A stretch of 64,000 nucleotides of DNA, taken from assembly GCF_900112045.1 (NCBI RefSeq), contig NZ_FOJW01000007.1, positions 156,595 to 220,594 of the forward strand. The letters run 5' to 3'. This DNA is from Lentibacillus halodurans. GTDB taxonomy: Bacteria > Bacillota > Bacilli > Bacillales > Amphibacillaceae. The notes beneath the pieces were generated by a model. That model searched no databases, had not been told where the DNA came from, and saw only the letters and a program-made list of their open reading frames with translations. Shown piece after piece: positions 42,785-51,488 of this stretch; position 1 is the stretch's first letter, and every line of letters starts with the position of its first letter. The translations under genes were made by a program, and so were the position numbers.

Positions 42785-44077
42785 ATGGATATGATTTTCG
42801 TCGTTCTTATTGGGGCAGTAGCAGCAGTATTAGCCAATCGGAATATTGCAGTATTCAATGACGGGCTAAGACCAATCGTCTCAGAGCATATTGAAGGTAA
42901 ATTAAGCCGCAGGGAACTAGGACTAACAGCATTTGCGATGAGTTTTGGGCTTGTTATTGGATTTGGTATTCCGTTCACATTATCAGCAAGTATTATCTTA
43001 ATACACAGTATACTTCTTGGGACGGATATCATTGGTATTCTAGCACCTAAAAACAGATGGGGAACTGCGGTTGCAGCTCTGATCGGCGGTGTTTATGGCT
43101 GGGGTCTACTTGCAGGATTAGAAGGTTTTGTGAAATTATTTGATTATTTACCTGTCAATTTCCTTGAGCCAATGGGCCAGGTAGGAGATCCGGTAGTTGT
43201 AACATTTATGGCATTTCCGGCATTGGCAGTTGCATTGCAGTTCAGTGTGAAGAAGGGGATTTTAACATTTGCTGCAGCTGCACTTATGAGGCAGCTTGCC
43301 GTATTTGTCAATGAAGGGGAATATATTTCAATAGGCGGCAATGCTGTAGCTATCAACCAGGAGGGTATGGCACTCATTGTCGGCATGATTTTTCTTTTCG
43401 CATACGCGATGAAACAAAAACCGGACGGTGACTCATCCATTGATTTGGCTTCTGTTTTCAGTGAGAAAGTAAAGGAAATCAAAAAAAACGTTGGTTTTTT
43501 TATGGTGATCGGCGCACTGATTGCTGGTGCAACCAATATGCTGTTGATGGCTGGTGATCCCATTTCATTGAACTTACTTGCAGATGGGAATCAGACTGAT
43601 GCCGGGATTGCAGCAGCAGCAAGGGCTATTGGTTTCATTCCTTTGGTTGCCAGTACAGCCATTGCCACCGGTGTATATAGTCCGGTCGGATTCACATTGA
43701 TATTCGTCATAGGGCTGTTCTCACCAAATGTATGGATTGCTGTCGTTTTAGGGGCTTTGATCATCTTTCTGGAAGTCACGCTGCTTAACTATATTGCGAG
43801 ATTTCTTGATAAGTATCCGGGGGTCAGGGACTCTGGTGAGAATATCCGTAGTGCGATGACGAAGCTGCTTGAAGTAGCATTGCTTATTGGTGGTGCAAAT
43901 GCATCTAACGCAATTGCTCCAGGTTTTGGCTTTTTCTTCATTGCAGGTTTTTACTTGCTTAATGAAGCAGCAGGACGCCCGATCGTACGAATGGCAGTAG
44001 GACCGGTTGGTGCTATTGCAGTTGGTGTTATTGCCAACATATTGGTTGCTTTCGGAATTATGTCTATACCGCAATAA
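42785..44077 (+). CDS. yhfT: YhfT family membrane protein
   Basis: A 430-residue integral membrane protein starting at ATG 42785 after AAGGGGGAAATAATTT. It has roughly 11-12 hydrophobic helices, with conserved loops FNDGLRPIVSEHIEGKLSRR, LLGTDIIGILAPKNRWG and ARFLDKYPGVRDSGENIRSA. YhfT proteins are thought to be transporters on the strength of topology only. It is the only membrane gene in the operon, so it probably brings in the compound that the PLP enzymes and phosphotriesterase-like protein act on. Confidence 0.85.
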   Translation: MDMIFVVLIGAVAAVLANRNIAVFNDGLRPIVSEHIEGKLSRRELGLTAFAMSFGLVIGFGIPFTLSASIILIHSILLGTDIIGILAPKNRWGTAVAALIGGVYGWGLLAGLEGFVKLFDYLPVNFLEPMGQVGDPVVVTFMAFPALAVALQFSVKKGILTFAAAALMRQLAVFVNEGEYISIGGNAVAINQEGMALIVGMIFLFAYAMKQKPDGDSSIDLASVFSEKVKEIKKNVGFFMVIGALIAGATNMLLMAGDPISLNLLADGNQTDAGIAAAARAIGFIPLVASTAIATGVYSPVGFTLIFVIGLFSPNVWIAVVLGALIIFLEVTLLNYIARFLDKYPGVRDSGENIRSAMTKLLEVALLIGGANASNAIAPGFGFFFIAGFYLLNEAAGRPIVRMAVGPVGAIAVGVIANILVAFGIMSIPQ

Positions 44078-44096
44078 CGTATTAGGAGTGATTCGG

Positions 44097-45008
44097 ATGA
44101 TACAAACTGTTAATGGAAAAATAGAAAAAGAAAATGTCGGTATTTGTGCTGCACATGAACACTTATCGATTGATTTATCCAGCATTAAAAATGATCCTGA
44201 TACAATACTGGATGATGTGCCAGGAATGGAGGAAGAGCTGAATCACTTCTATACTGCTGGTGGAAGGTCTCTAATTGAATTAACCAATGATGGTATGGGA
44301 AGAGATGTAAAACGACTCCAGCACTTAAGTGAAACATCAGGTGTTCATATTGTTACCTGTACCGGATTTTATAAAGATCCTTTTATTCCCGAATTTGCGC
44401 AAGGGTGGGATCGGGATCAGTTTGCTCATCATTTTATAAACGAAATAAGTGATGGTATTGAAGGAACTGGTATTTTCCCGGGTGTTATCGGCGAAGTTGG
44501 AACAAGTAAAAACGAAATGAAACCGATTGAAAAAGAGCTAATTTTAGGTTCCGGTAAAGCAGGCGCAGAGACTGGCTTAACAGTCTCTACCCACACAACA
44601 CTTGGCACACTGGGAAGTAATCAAGTCGACATGCTTGTTGGACTCGGTCTGCCTGCTGACCAGATTGTGATTGGGCATCAGGATCTTAATCCAAATAAAG
44701 AAGAAGTCCTGGATGTACTTAAATCAGGCGTATATATTGGCTTCGATACAATTGGAAAAAATACTTACCGTCCGGATAAAGACCGATTATCTTTTTTGCT
44801 TGATTTTATCGAAGAAGGTTTTCATAAGCAAATACTGCTTTCTGCCGATCTGACAAGAAAGTCCCATTGGAAAAAACATGGCGGACCGGGATACGATTTA
44901 GTATTGAACGACTTTATACCGGCATTGCGTGAATACGGGGTTTCAGAGGATATCATAACAGATTTACTTGTAAACAATCCTGCAGGTGCTTATTCGATAA
45001 AGGAGTAA
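44097..45008 (+). CDS. php: Phosphotriesterase homology protein (Php/YhfV)
   Basis: A 303-residue amidohydrolase-superfamily protein. ATG 44097 follows TTAGGAGTGATTCGG; the upstream open frame lies inside yhfT. Metal ligands are visible: His20 and His22 in CAAHEHLSID, the Glu of GVIGEVGTSK that bridges the metals in place of the carboxylated Lys, VSTHTTLGTLG, IGHQDLN, and LSADLTRKSHW with the final Asp. Php members are binuclear metal hydrolases of unsettled substrate, probably lactones or phosphate esters, unlike the pesticide-degrading relative. Its stop overlaps the next open frame. Confidence 0.88.
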   Translation: MIQTVNGKIEKENVGICAAHEHLSIDLSSIKNDPDTILDDVPGMEEELNHFYTAGGRSLIELTNDGMGRDVKRLQHLSETSGVHIVTCTGFYKDPFIPEFAQGWDRDQFAHHFINEISDGIEGTGIFPGVIGEVGTSKNEMKPIEKELILGSGKAGAETGLTVSTHTTLGTLGSNQVDMLVGLGLPADQIVIGHQDLNPNKEEVLDVLKSGVYIGFDTIGKNTYRPDKDRLSFLLDFIEEGFHKQILLSADLTRKSHWKKHGGPGYDLVLNDFIPALREYGVSEDIITDLLVNNPAGAYSIKE

Positions 45009-45013
45009 TGACA

Positions 45014-46144
45014 ATGGCTTACGATCCATCACAGTTAAAATATGCGGACTCAGTGCTTCCTTCATTAACAGTACAGGAGGCTGAACAGTTACAATTTAAA
45101 TTAGTTGAAAAGATGAGCGATCAGTTTTCCGGTGATGAATTTTTATCCATGGGAGACCTTGGGGTTGCTCCGAAATATAAAAAGCCCGAGCAAACTGAGA
45201 AAGTGGAACGGACTTTGGCAAGTTTTTTCGGAACGGAATCTGCAGCTCTTGTACGCGGAGCAGGGACAGGTGCTATTCGTACTATATTAAGTACGTTGTT
45301 GGCTCCCGGTGACTCGATGTTTATCCATACCGCTCCAGTTTATACGACCACGAAAGATACCATCCGGTTGTTGGGGCTGGAAACAAAGGCAATCGATTGT
45401 AATGACCTTGCCGCTGTTGAGAAGGCTGTTTCGCAGGATGAAACATGCAAAGTATTTTATATTCAGCATGCACGGCAGCAGCCAACTGATACGTATGACT
45501 TGAAATCAGTGATTCATACGGTAAAACGTTCCCGTCCTGATTTACCTGTCGTGGTTGATGATAACTATTGCGTGATGAAAACACATGGAATTGGTGTTGA
45601 ATACGGAGCGGATTATTCAACCTTTTCCGGATTTAAAGTACTAGGTCCTGAAGGTATTGGTGTTATTACAGGAAAAGAAAAGGAAATGAAATTACTGCAG
45701 CGTCGAAATTATTCTGGCGGAGGCCAGGTGCAAGGGTATGAAGCAATGGAATTATTACGCATGATGACATTTGCGCCGGTTTCACTGGCTACTCAAAATG
45801 AACAGGTTGAGGAAGTTTGCAGACAGCTTAATGAAGGTGCTATCAATCGAATTGAAAATGCGTATATGGCAAACGCGCAATCGAAAAATGTTATCGTTGA
45901 ACTGCTGGATCCAAATGCTCCTGAGGTCATTAAACTGAGTAATGCGTACGGAGCAGCGACACATCCTGTTGGCGCAGAATCAAAGTATGAAATGATTCCT
46001 ATGATTTATCATGTCTCAGGTAGTTTTATCGAGGCACAGCCCAGTTTAAAAGTATATGGACTTCGCATTAATCCAATGAAGTCAGGGGCTTCAACCGTAT
46101 TGAAAATACTGGATAAAGCAATTAACGCCGCAGCAAAACAATAA
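45014..46144 (+). CDS. yhfS: YhfS family PLP-dependent aminotransferase-like protein
   Basis: A 376-residue fold-type I PLP enzyme. ATG 45014 is eight bases after GGAG; an earlier ATG at 45008 is too close to it. Motifs are SAALVRGAGTGAIRTILSTL (cofactor phosphate loop), VVVDDNYCVMKTHGI (Asp that contacts the pyridine) and YSTFSGFKVLGPEGIGVI (Schiff-base Lys in S-G-F-K). It is related to class V aminotransferases and methionine gamma-lyase-like proteins. Activity, transamination or lyase, is unknown. It is translationally close to php and lies 20 bp upstream of yhfX, a second PLP enzyme. Confidence 0.86.
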   Translation: MAYDPSQLKYADSVLPSLTVQEAEQLQFKLVEKMSDQFSGDEFLSMGDLGVAPKYKKPEQTEKVERTLASFFGTESAALVRGAGTGAIRTILSTLLAPGDSMFIHTAPVYTTTKDTIRLLGLETKAIDCNDLAAVEKAVSQDETCKVFYIQHARQQPTDTYDLKSVIHTVKRSRPDLPVVVDDNYCVMKTHGIGVEYGADYSTFSGFKVLGPEGIGVITGKEKEMKLLQRRNYSGGGQVQGYEAMELLRMMTFAPVSLATQNEQVEEVCRQLNEGAINRIENAYMANAQSKNVIVELLDPNAPEVIKLSNAYGAATHPVGAESKYEMIPMIYHVSGSFIEAQPSLKVYGLRINPMKSGASTVLKILDKAINAAAKQ

Positions 46145-46164
46145 AATATTAGGAGGATGCTGCC

Positions 46165-47325
46165 ATGTTTTTGGATGTGACAAAACGCAGGAATCCACAG
46201 CTCATACAGACAGGTGTTTCACTTCACCAAATGGGTGACATTCCTCCCAATACGTATGTTATTGATGTTGATATCCTTAAAGAAAACGTAAAAAAGCTTG
46301 CAGCGGAAGCAGCTGATAATGATATGGAATTATACTTTATGATCAAGCAGCTGGGCAGGGTTCCCGAACTCGCGGATATCATTGTGGAAAATGGTATCAA
46401 AAAAGCAGTAGCAGTTGATTTTGATGAAGGAAAAGTACTGGCTGATCATGGAATAGCAATTGGGAATATCGGTCATCTGGTTCAGCCCGGAAAGCATCAG
46501 TGGAAAGAAGTGCTGAGCTGGGATCCGGATGTCGTTACGGTTTTTTCCTTTGAACGAGCGAAACAGGTGTCAAAAGCCGCTGAGAGTCTGGGGGTCAACC
46601 AGGATATTTTATTAAAGGTTGAAGGTCCGGAAGACAAAATTTATGAAGGTCAGGAAGGTGGAATGCTGTTAAACGATCTGCCTAAAGACGTTGATAAAAT
46701 CGAAAGTTTAACAGGGGTTACCATTGCCGGCGTTACAACGTTTCCCAATCTGGAATTGAATAACAACAAAACAGGTATGGCTCCAACAAATAACTTCCAT
46801 ACGTTATTTCAGGCTAAAGACGTACTAATAGATAAAGGAATTACCATAAAGCAGGTAAATGGGCCAAGTGGAACAAGCTGTGACACGATCCCTTACCTTG
46901 CAGAAAATGGTGTGACACATGGTGAGCCGGGCCATGGTTTAACAGGAACAACCCCATTACATGCGTATCAAGATTCACCTGAAAAACCGGCGATTGTCTA
47001 TGTGACGGAGGTTTCTCATCAGCATAACACGAATTTTCAAGTGATTGCCGGTGGTTATTATGGTCGTTCGAGAATGAAAGGCTGTCTGGTGGGCAATGAT
47101 CAATCATCCATTCTAGAACAATTTACGAGCGCGTATCATAACAGTCCCGAAACGATCGATTATTATGGAACGATTGAAAACCCAGAGGATTTTACAGTAA
47201 GGATTGGGGATACAGCAGTTTTTGCATTTCGATCGCAAATTTTTGTTACGCGGGCACATGTTGCTCTTGTCGAAGGTATCCAATCAGGAAATCCGAGGAT
47301 CAGGCATCTTGAAAGGAAATGGTGA
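46165..47325 (+). CDS. yhfX: YhfX family alanine-racemase-like PLP protein
   Basis: A 386-residue fold-type III protein starting at ATG 46165 after TTAGGAGGATGC. The start of the barrel has YVIDVDILKENVKKLAAEAA and MELYFMIKQLGRVPELADII with the probable PLP Lys, as in the N-terminal domain of alanine racemase and YhfX. Later motifs are EGGMLLNDLPKDV and VNGPSGTSCDTIPYLAENG. It probably racemises or epimerises an amino acid or an amino sugar-like acid. Its last bases overlap the upstream open frame of yhfW. Confidence 0.87.
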   Translation: MFLDVTKRRNPQLIQTGVSLHQMGDIPPNTYVIDVDILKENVKKLAAEAADNDMELYFMIKQLGRVPELADIIVENGIKKAVAVDFDEGKVLADHGIAIGNIGHLVQPGKHQWKEVLSWDPDVVTVFSFERAKQVSKAAESLGVNQDILLKVEGPEDKIYEGQEGGMLLNDLPKDVDKIESLTGVTIAGVTTFPNLELNNNKTGMAPTNNFHTLFQAKDVLIDKGITIKQVNGPSGTSCDTIPYLAENGVTHGEPGHGLTGTTPLHAYQDSPEKPAIVYVTEVSHQHNTNFQVIAGGYYGRSRMKGCLVGNDQSSILEQFTSAYHNSPETIDYYGTIENPEDFTVRIGDTAVFAFRSQIFVTRAHVALVEGIQSGNPRIRHLERKW

Positions 47326-47330
47326 TAAAT

Positions 47331-48521
47331 ATGGCAAAAATGTTGCTTCTTGTTATCGACAGTTTCGGAATTGGTGCAATGGATGATTGTAGGGAGTTTG
47401 TTCCTTCAGATTGTAATGCAAACACGTATAAACATATCAGGGAAAGAAAAAAGGATGCTCTGAAAATCCCGTTCATGTATAAATCAGGCGTTGGAACATT
47501 AGTAGACGGTGAGCCTGCCCCTGAAAATGCGTACGGGTATTCAAAACTAGCCCATCAAGGTGCAGATACGTATTTGGGTCATCAGGAAATTGCGGGAAGC
47601 TGTCCCAAGAAGTCGACTAAAAGGCTGATGAAAGATATTCACTCTGAAATGAAGCACGCTCTTGAACATGCAGGATACCATTTGTCTTATCCTTTTGAAG
47701 ATATGCCCGTTTTGCTCGTTAATAATGCTGCAGTTGTAGCTGACAATCTGGAATCTACTGTCGGGAACATTATCAATGTCACTGCAGATTTCAGTAAAAT
47801 GCCTTTTCAAGATCTGAAGACACTAGGCAAAGTTGTACGGGACAATGTTGACACGAGTCGTGTTATTGCTTTTGGCGGGCCATATGCATCGATTAATCAT
47901 ATTCTGTCAAGTGTGACGACGAAACATGAACAGTATGGCGTCGACACACCAAAAGCTGGTGTTTATGGCGAGGGATACGAGGTATTTCACATGGGGTACG
48001 GGGTCGAAATCGACAAACAATTTCCGATGATTGCCGCCAAACATGGGCTGAAGGTTCATCGATTAGGAAAAACTGCTGATGTACTGCAAGGAAAAGGACC
48101 GTCAAACCCCATTGTTCGTACAACAGATTTATTGAATAAAATTTCCCGTGTTTACAAGCAGGAAAAAGAAGACGCTGCTTTTTTAATCAACATTCAGGAA
48201 ACAGATTTGGCGGGTCATGCTGAAGATGTAGACTGGTATTGTGATTTGTTAAACGAAACTGATCAATGGCTGAACGAATTTATTCTACAGATGAATGAAG
48301 AAGACATTTTAATGGTGATGGCCGATCATGGAAATGATCCAACAATCGGCCACTCGAATCATACAAGGGAATATGTACCCATCATGATTTTTGGTGATAA
48401 GATAAAAAAGACTGATATTGGTTTGCGGGAAACGATGGCGGATGTAGGAGCCACTTTTTGTGACTTTTTCGGCCTGCCTGAAACAGCTGAAGGAGAAAGC
48501 TTTCTGAATAAAGTGATATAG
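47331..48521 (+). CDS. yhfW: YhfW family phosphopentomutase-like protein
   Basis: A 396-residue alkaline-phosphatase-superfamily protein, chosen to start at ATG 47331 (a GTG-rich AAAGGAAATGGTG site precedes it). It begins MAKMLLLVIDSFGIGAMDDC with the first metal-binding Asp and ends with metal ligands in MVMADHGNDPTIGHSNHTRE, exactly as in phosphopentomutase DeoB. DADTYLGHQEI-like residues (QGADTYLGHQEIAGS) mark the substrate region. It likely transfers phosphate on a sugar-phosphate-like compound. Together with two PLP enzymes and a hydrolase it closes the seven-gene operon. Confidence 0.88.
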   Translation: MAKMLLLVIDSFGIGAMDDCREFVPSDCNANTYKHIRERKKDALKIPFMYKSGVGTLVDGEPAPENAYGYSKLAHQGADTYLGHQEIAGSCPKKSTKRLMKDIHSEMKHALEHAGYHLSYPFEDMPVLLVNNAAVVADNLESTVGNIINVTADFSKMPFQDLKTLGKVVRDNVDTSRVIAFGGPYASINHILSSVTTKHEQYGVDTPKAGVYGEGYEVFHMGYGVEIDKQFPMIAAKHGLKVHRLGKTADVLQGKGPSNPIVRTTDLLNKISRVYKQEKEDAAFLINIQETDLAGHAEDVDWYCDLLNETDQWLNEFILQMNEEDILMVMADHGNDPTIGHSNHTREYVPIMIFGDKIKKTDIGLRETMADVGATFCDFFGLPETAEGESFLNKVI

Positions 48522-48545
48522 CAAACATATAGATGTTGATAAAAA

Positions 48546-48580
48546 GAACTGGTTTAATTCAACCGGTTTCTCTTTATGTG
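48546..48580 (+). terminator. Weak terminator after yhfW
   Basis: AACTGGTT pairs with AACCGGTT around TTAATTC and is followed by TCTCTTT. The T-run is broken, so termination may be incomplete. Confidence 0.45.
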
Positions 48581-48705
48581 GTTGAGCGAATTTCATAATT
48601 ATTAGCCCTTATGTCGCAAGGGCTCGCAAACGTAAAAAAAGGAAGTACCTCCTCAAATCTTGTATAATGGTAGTCGACCAAAACGTCCCAAAAAGACTGG
48701 AGGGA

Positions 48706-49027
48706 ACACTTTCTATAACCATCATACGACAAACAAGCTTATTTGGCATCCAAGAATTATATGAGATGGAACCTACCCAAAAATATGAGGCCATTATTTC
48801 TGCGATTGATCTGGATGCCATAAGCTTGGGATGACATCTATTAGCGACGTTCGGCAGTTGAGCGAGTCAATGCGTACTTAAAGGAATTTTTTCAACTCAA
48901 CAATGTTTGTAATCGCACAGGAAAACGCGCCAAAGTTCATTTTGATATCGTTGCCTTGATGTATAATGCTTCAAAATTAGCTGTAGATCGTATCAACGAA
49001 GACTTAAATCAACAACAAACTGTTTAA
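48706..49027 (+). pseudogene. Transposase remnant (deleted insertion sequence)
   Basis: Two frames of one transposase survive side by side. From 48706 the sequence reads IIRQTSLFGIQELYEMEPTQ and KYEAIISAIDLD before a stop at 48832-48834. From 48845 another frame reads RRSAVERVNAYLKEFFQLNN and CNRTGKRAKVHFDIVALMYN before TAA 49025-49027, the C-terminal part of a DDE transposase. The middle, with most catalytic residues, is deleted. Upstream, TTGTATAATGG at about 48659-48670 looks like the element's own promoter. It separates the yhf and galactosamine operons. Confidence 0.72.
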
Positions 49028-49080
49028 TCAGGATTTTAGTATTAAAGATCGTGTCCATTTGATAAGAAGGATGCGCTAAG

Positions 49081-49194
49081 CAGTTCGAATACACGAAGAC
49101 TCCAGCGAGAAGTAAGAGATAGGCAAGACCCAACAGGACGTATGCCCGAGGAGACTTGCCACTCGCCCGCGGAAAGCGAAGTGTATTCGAACTG
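49081..49194. repeat. Bacillaceae palindromic repeat, copy D
   Basis: A 114-bp block framed by a perfect 14-bp inverted repeat, CAGTTCGAATACAC and GTGTATTCGAACTG. Inside, on the complementary strand, are CTTTCCGCGGGCGAGTGGC, AGTCTCCTCGG, GGGTCTTGCC and CTGGAGTCTTCGTGTATTC, the hallmark of a repeat found many times in Bacillaceae genomes. Around it, 49028-49330 holds nothing else recognisable. Confidence 0.7.
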
Positions 49195-49333
49195 CAGCTG
49201 GATAATCAACAATCATTAAAATTAAAAAAAAATCTCTTTAACATATTCTGCAGGTCTTTGTATTTTTAAAAAGGGCAATTATGAAATTGATTCGGTTATG
49301 TAAAAAATAAAGATAAAATTTTTAAAGCAGACC

Positions 49334-49362
49334 TTTACAATTAATCATGTGTGACTTATAAT
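49334..49362 (+). promoter_or_regulatory. Promoter of the gntR regulator gene
   Basis: TTTACA (49334-49339), a 17-bp spacer and consensus TATAAT (49357-49362), about 70 bp upstream of the regulator start. Confidence 0.72.
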
Positions 49363-49371
49363 CAACTTAAC

Positions 49372-49383
49372 TGGTTATAACCA
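49372..49383. promoter_or_regulatory. GntR operator, copy 1
   Basis: The perfect palindrome TGGTTATAACCA follows the -10 box by nine bases. In context, ACTGGTTATAACCACAT, it resembles the ACTGGTCTAGACCACT-type sites of NagR/DasR (YvoA) regulators. Autorepression of the gene behind it is expected. Confidence 0.7.
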
Positions 49384-49432
49384 CATGGTCATTTAAAAAT
49401 AAGCAATCTTTAGGGAGGTGCAATGAAGCAAT

Positions 49433-50149
49433 TTGGATAAGAATAGTAAGGTACCACTGTATTTGCAATTAATGGATGATTTAATCAAAAAAATGGATGC
49501 TGAAGAATTTAGTACTGACGAAAAACTGCCTTCCGAGAGAGAGTTATGCGAAATTTATGATCTCAGCCGTATAACGGTAAGGCAAACATTGCAGGAACTT
49601 GAGCGTGAAGGTTATATATATAAGTTGCATGGAAAGGGAACGTTCGTTTCACCGAAAAGCTACAATCAAAGTCTCATTAAATTATACAGCTTTACGGAAG
49701 AAATGAAAGCGATGGGGAAAACACCGACTACCCGGGTTCTCTCGTTTCGAGAAATAGCTTTAGATGAAAGATTGGCACATAAGATGGATTTGGCACCATT
49801 GGATGAAGTTTATCAAGTGGTACGTTTAAGGCTTGCTGATGATGAGCCGTTGATGTATGAAACATCATATATCCCTAAAAAGACATTTCCGCATTTAACC
49901 GAAATGGATTTAGTAGAGAGACCAATGTACGATGTTTTTCTCCAGGATTATCAAGTAGGTGTAACAAAAGCAGTTGAGCGATTCTCTGCAACCATTGTAC
50001 GTAAAGAGGAAGCGGAACATTTGAAGATCACAGCAGATCATCCTGCAATGCTAATTAAACGTTTGGCTTATCACGATGGTGTATTAATCGAATATACGAT
50101 TAGTGTGGCCCGTGGTGACAAATTCGATTACACCGTAGAATTAACTTAA
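49433..50149 (+). CDS. GntR/HutC family regulator of the galactosamine operon
   Basis: A 238-residue regulator. The frame opens at TTG 49433, twelve bases after GGAGGTG. A better-placed ATG at 49423 is out of frame because of one extra T in ATTTGG; without it the protein would start MKQLDKNSK, so a sequence error or mutation should be considered. Residues 1-70 are the GntR winged helix (EKLPSERELCEIYDLSRITV, ELEREGYIYKLHGKGTFV), and residues 85-235 a UTRA ligand domain (RLRLADDEPLMYETSYIP). It resembles NagR/YvoA and AgaR2 proteins that sense amino-sugar phosphates. Operators lie before this gene and before agaS. Confidence 0.88.
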   Translation: MDKNSKVPLYLQLMDDLIKKMDAEEFSTDEKLPSERELCEIYDLSRITVRQTLQELEREGYIYKLHGKGTFVSPKSYNQSLIKLYSFTEEMKAMGKTPTTRVLSFREIALDERLAHKMDLAPLDEVYQVVRLRLADDEPLMYETSYIPKKTFPHLTEMDLVERPMYDVFLQDYQVGVTKAVERFSATIVRKEEAEHLKITADHPAMLIKRLAYHDGVLIEYTISVARGDKFDYTVELT

Positions 50150-50191
50150 TTTATGTTAGAAGGAGAGGAGGAATGAAGGCTTCACCTATTG

Positions 50192-50245
50192 TGAAAGCGT
50201 TTAACAAGCGTTATTATAACTTGACTGGTTATGACGACATAACCA
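50192..50245. promoter_or_regulatory. cre-like site and GntR operator copy 2 upstream of agaS
   Basis: TGAAAGCGTTTAAC (50192-50205) differs from the cre consensus at one conserved position. It is followed by TGGTTAT-GACGAC-ATAACCA (50226-50245), the same arms as operator 1 but with a six-base insert at the centre. ACTGG before and ACAT after are also shared with operator 1. The 135-bp gap holds no other gene. Confidence 0.62.
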
Positions 50246-50284
50246 CATTGGATATTTATTATATTGATAGATGGAGGATGAAAC

Positions 50285-51445
50285 ATGTTTAATATAGCCC
50301 CTGATGAATTACAAAAAAAAGAAGCTATTGATACGGCAGCAGAAATTTATCAACAACCAGCTGTATGGAGGGAACTCATTACTTCACTCTCTGAACAAGA
50401 GAGGGAAACAAAGCGATTTTTAAATTCCATTTCTAAAAAGCATCACCATATTCGTGTGTTGTTGACAGGAGCAGGCACATCTGCATTTATCGGTGACACA
50501 CTGCTACCCGTATTGCGCAGGGAAAACACTGGAAATATTCAATTTGAAGCCGTTCCGACAACGGATATTGTGTCAAACCCGGCAGATTATTTACAAAAGG
50601 ATGTTCCAACAATCATGGTGTCGTTTGCACGTTCCGGAAATAGCCCGGAAAGTGTTGCGGCTGTATCACTTGGTAAAAAACTGGTTAACCAGTTTTATCA
50701 AATCGTTATCACATGTAATAAGGCAGGACAATTGGCTGAGAACACGGTGAATGATCAGAGTGCTATTACGATTCTAATGCCGGATAAAGCACATGATAAA
50801 GGGTTCGCGATGACAAGCAGTTTCACGTGTATGCTCATAACAACTTACAAACTTTTTACTGCCAATGAAATGGACGAAACGATCATTTCAAATGCTGAAA
50901 AATTGCTTGAATCAATATCGGAAAAAATTGAAAATGTGCTGGATTATGACTTTGAACGTATTGTTTATTTAGGTTCGGGGCTGCTTGGTCAACTTTCTCA
51001 CGAGGCTGCATTAAAGATGCTGGAATTATGTGCAGGAAAGGTTACTGCAGTACATGAATCATCTCTCGGGTTCCGTCACGGGCCTAAATCGATTCTAAAT
51101 CATAAATCGATGGTTGTAGTGTTCATGTCACAGGATTCTTATACGCGAAAATACGACATGGATATCTTACGGGAACTCGCTGAAGATGATTCCGGTATGA
51201 AGGTAATAGCACTCACAGAAAGAGAAGATACAGAAGTTTCTGCGCTGTCTGATTGGACAGTTCCAGTTAATGCTGGAGATAAAAATCTCTCTAAAGATTT
51301 TTATTTAGCATTATTATATGTAATTTTTGCTCAGGCATTTGCATTGAACAAATCGTTACAGCTTGGCGTAACGCCTGACAATCCAAGTCCTGATGGTCGT
51401 GTGAACCGCGTTGTTCAGGGTGTGAAGATATACGATTATCAATAA
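50285..51445 (+). CDS. agaS: SIS-domain galactosamine-6-phosphate deaminase/isomerase
   Basis: A 386-residue double-SIS protein starting at ATG 50285 after ATGGAGG. First SIS domain: VLLTGAGTSAFIGDTLLPVL and PTIMVSFARSGNSPESVAAV; second: IVYLGSGLLGQLSHEAALKM and LGFRHGPKSILNHKSMVVVF. Length and the RHGPKS motif place it with AgaS, which converts galactosamine 6-phosphate to tagatose 6-phosphate with loss of ammonia. It is followed by a mannose-family PTS, a tagatose-6-phosphate kinase and a tagatose-bisphosphate aldolase, which complete the route. First gene of the operon. Confidence 0.88.
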   Translation: MFNIAPDELQKKEAIDTAAEIYQQPAVWRELITSLSEQERETKRFLNSISKKHHHIRVLLTGAGTSAFIGDTLLPVLRRENTGNIQFEAVPTTDIVSNPADYLQKDVPTIMVSFARSGNSPESVAAVSLGKKLVNQFYQIVITCNKAGQLAENTVNDQSAITILMPDKAHDKGFAMTSSFTCMLITTYKLFTANEMDETIISNAEKLLESISEKIENVLDYDFERIVYLGSGLLGQLSHEAALKMLELCAGKVTAVHESSLGFRHGPKSILNHKSMVVVFMSQDSYTRKYDMDILRELAEDDSGMKVIALTEREDTEVSALSDWTVPVNAGDKNLSKDFYLALLYVIFAQAFALNKSLQLGVTPDNPSPDGRVNRVVQGVKIYDYQ

Positions 51446-51488
51446 AGCTGCCGGATTTTTTCAAAAGGAAAATGAGAGGATGAACAAT

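Noticed and set aside
44097..45008. Pesticide-degrading phosphotriesterase
   Set aside because: The bridging residue is Glu as in Php proteins, and it lies in the yhf operon.
47331..48521. Housekeeping phosphopentomutase DeoB
   Set aside because: It has the metal motifs, but its context is the yhf operon with no nucleoside genes, so YhfW is the better name.
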